A DNA stretch of 5,554 nt. Origin: an uncultured Sphingomonadales bacterium. GTDB lineage: Bacteria > Pseudomonadota > Alphaproteobacteria > Sphingomonadales > Sphingomonadaceae. The stretch spans positions 1 to 5,554 of the forward strand of contig CAITOD010000423.1 of NCBI GenBank assembly GCA_903893935.1, written 5' to 3'. Position 1 is the stretch's first letter, and each line of letters opens with the position of its first letter. This document shows positions 4,413-5,554 of this stretch, in pieces. The position numbers were made by a program, and so were the translations under genes. The notes under the pieces were generated by a model. That model made no database searches. It saw only the letters and a list, made by a program, of their open reading frames with translations, and was not told where the DNA came from.

Positions 4413-5554
4413 CAGTCTTCGTTATCGGCGAGCGGGACCGGGTAGAAATCGGATTCGGGGTCGTATTCGGCCGGGGTTTCGGGCTCGGGCTCGATCCGCG
4501 CGCCATTGCCGATATCGTCGATATGCGCCATTTTCAGCTTGCCGTTTACCACCGCAAACGCCAGCCGCCCTTCGACCAGTTCGAGCGCGTCGCGCCCGAA
4601 TTGTTCGTACCGCCAGCCTTCGAGGATCGCGAGGCCCTTGCGCTGCCCGGCGGCCAACGCTTCGAGATCGTCGCTGCGCGCGAGCAGCCGCGCGGCAATG
4701 TCGATTTCGCGCCCGCGGATCTTGAGCAGCAGCTTGAGCAGATCGGCAACCAGCGCGCCTTCCTTGCCGAGCGGTGCGCCACGCGGCGCGCGCGGCGGCA
4801 ATTCGGCGTCGGTCAGCGGCCGGGCATCGGCCAGGCATTGCATCAGCCGGCGGCCGATTTCGTTGTCGCGCCAGCCCGCCGACAGCCCGCGTACTTTGGC
4901 CAGATCGGCCTGGTCGCGCGGCGGGTGGCTGGCGAGATCGGCCAGCGTCTCGTCGCGCATGATCCGCCCGCGCGGGATGTTCTTGTCCATCGCTTCGGTC
5001 TCGCGCCAGGCGGCGAGCGCTTTCAGCCGGCCGAGCACCGCGTGGTTGCGGCTGGGCGGGCGGATCTTGAGCCACACCGTCTCGGGATCGGTGCGGTAAT
5101 GCGCCGGATCGGCGAGCCGCTCCATTTCGATATCGAGCCAGGCGCCGCGCCCGGTCTTGATCAGCCGCTTCAGCATGCGCGGGAAAATCTTCGACAAATG
5201 CGTCACATCGCCGATCGCATATTCGATCTGGCGTTCGGTCAGCGGGCGGCGCGACCAGTCGGTAAACCGCGCGCCCTTGTCGATCGAAAAGCCGAGCCAG
5301 GCTTCGACCAGATTCGAATAGCCGATCTGTTCGGACTGGCTGATCGCCATCATCGCGATCTGCGTGTCGAAAATCGGGTGCGGGGTGCGCCCGGTCAGGT
5401 TGTAGATGATTTCGACATCCTGCCCGCCGGCGTGAAACACCTTGAGCACGTCCTCGTTATCGACCAGCAGATCGAGCAGCGGCGACAGGTCGATCCCCGG
5501 TGCCATCGGGTCGATCGCGGCGGCTTCCTTGTCATCGGCGATCTGCACCAGGCA
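4412..5554 (-). CDS. rnd: Ribonuclease D, 5' end outside window
   Basis: A cytosolic 3'-5' exoribonuclease of the DEDD family that trims the 3' ends of tRNA precursors and other stable RNAs. 380 residues are visible, beginning CLVQIADDKEAAAIDP. By comparison with relatives roughly 45 N-terminal residues are missing, including the DTEF motif with the first two metal ligands, so the true start lies past 5554. Exo motif II is present as VFHAGGQDVEIIYNL (aspartate 46 of the visible part). Exo motif III of the DEDDy type is present as YAIGD (Y112 and D116). An HRDC domain follows (about 170-250; RLKALAAWRETEAMDKNIPR and following residues), then a second helical region that is probably another HRDC-like domain, as in E. 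coli RNase D. The C-terminus is an acidic tail rich in Glu, Pro and Asp. It is followed by oxyR with a one-base stop/start overlap. The visible part is intact, with no frameshift. Confidence 0.94.
   Translation of the reverse strand, partial: CLVQIADDKEAAAIDPMAPGIDLSPLLDLLVDNEDVLKVFHAGGQDVEIIYNLTGRTPHPIFDTQIAMMAISQSEQIGYSNLVEAWLGFSIDKGARFTDWSRRPLTERQIEYAIGDVTHLSKIFPRMLKRLIKTGRGAWLDIEMERLADPAHYRTDPETVWLKIRPPSRNHAVLGRLKALAAWRETEAMDKNIPRGRIMRDETLADLASHPPRDQADLAKVRGLSAGWRDNEIGRRLMQCLADARPLTDAELPPRAPRGAPLGKEGALVADLLKLLLKIRGREIDIAARLLARSDDLEALAAGQRKGLAILEGWRYEQFGRDALELVEGRLAFAVVNGKLKMAHIDDIGNGARIEPEPETPAEYDPESDFYPVPLADNED

Noticed and set aside
1..5554. Defence system, mobile element or biosynthetic cluster
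   Set aside because: No transposase, integrase, nuclease-helicase, CRISPR, methyltransferase, NRPS/PKS or target-site repeats are visible. The IPNS-type oxygenase alone does not indicate beta-lactam synthesis, and the EVE protein alone does not indicate modification-dependent restriction because no nuclease domain is attached.

Overview
This is an ordinary-looking piece of chromosome from a GC-rich alphaproteobacterium. The style of the proteins (PgsA, RNase D with a KNIPRGRI-type HRDC domain, OxyR with an EDGHCLKEHAL redox loop) and strong G/C preference at third codon positions suggest the order Sphingomonadales (Novosphingobium / Sphingomonas / Erythrobacter-like). The order is an inference from remembered protein style, not a database result. 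I see no rRNA, tRNA, CRISPR array, insertion sequence, prophage gene or compositional break.

Layout from left to right: (1) 1-651, minus strand: the N-terminal two thirds of an isopenicillin-N-synthase-type 2-oxoglutarate/Fe(II) oxygenase, running off the left edge. (2) 696-1142, plus: an EVE-domain (PUA-like) protein, divergent from the oxygenase across 44 bp. (3) 1227-1478, plus: a small uncharacterised 83-residue protein with a hydrophobic C-terminus. A perfect TTAA-N7-TTAA element, the consensus of the cell-cycle regulator CtrA, lies 10 bp before its start codon. (4) 1483-2808, minus: a stand-alone MFS transporter of the LplT / Aas-N-terminal-domain type. (5) 2917-3510, plus: pgsA, phosphatidylglycerophosphate synthase, divergent from the transporter. 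(6) 3516-4412, minus: oxyR, the peroxide-sensing LysR-type activator, with both redox cysteines. (7) 4412-5554, minus: rnd, ribonuclease D, missing its N-terminus at the right edge. Its stop codon overlaps the oxyR start by one base (TGATG).

The genes form three functional themes. The transporter and pgsA share a 108-bp divergent intergenic region and both fit phospholipid metabolism: PG synthesis, and possible lysophospholipid uptake or recycling. rnd and oxyR look like one translationally coupled transcription unit linking RNA processing with the peroxide response. The oxygenase/EVE pair is divergent and has no obvious shared pathway. The two convergent junctions (1479-1482 and 3511-3515) are only 4 and 5 bp long, so the opposing transcripts probably overlap at their 3' ends.

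I found no convincing new multi-gene system. The points most worth checking are the CtrA-like box in front of the small protein, the rnd-oxyR coupling without peroxide-detoxification genes nearby, and the stand-alone Aas-type transporter beside pgsA.
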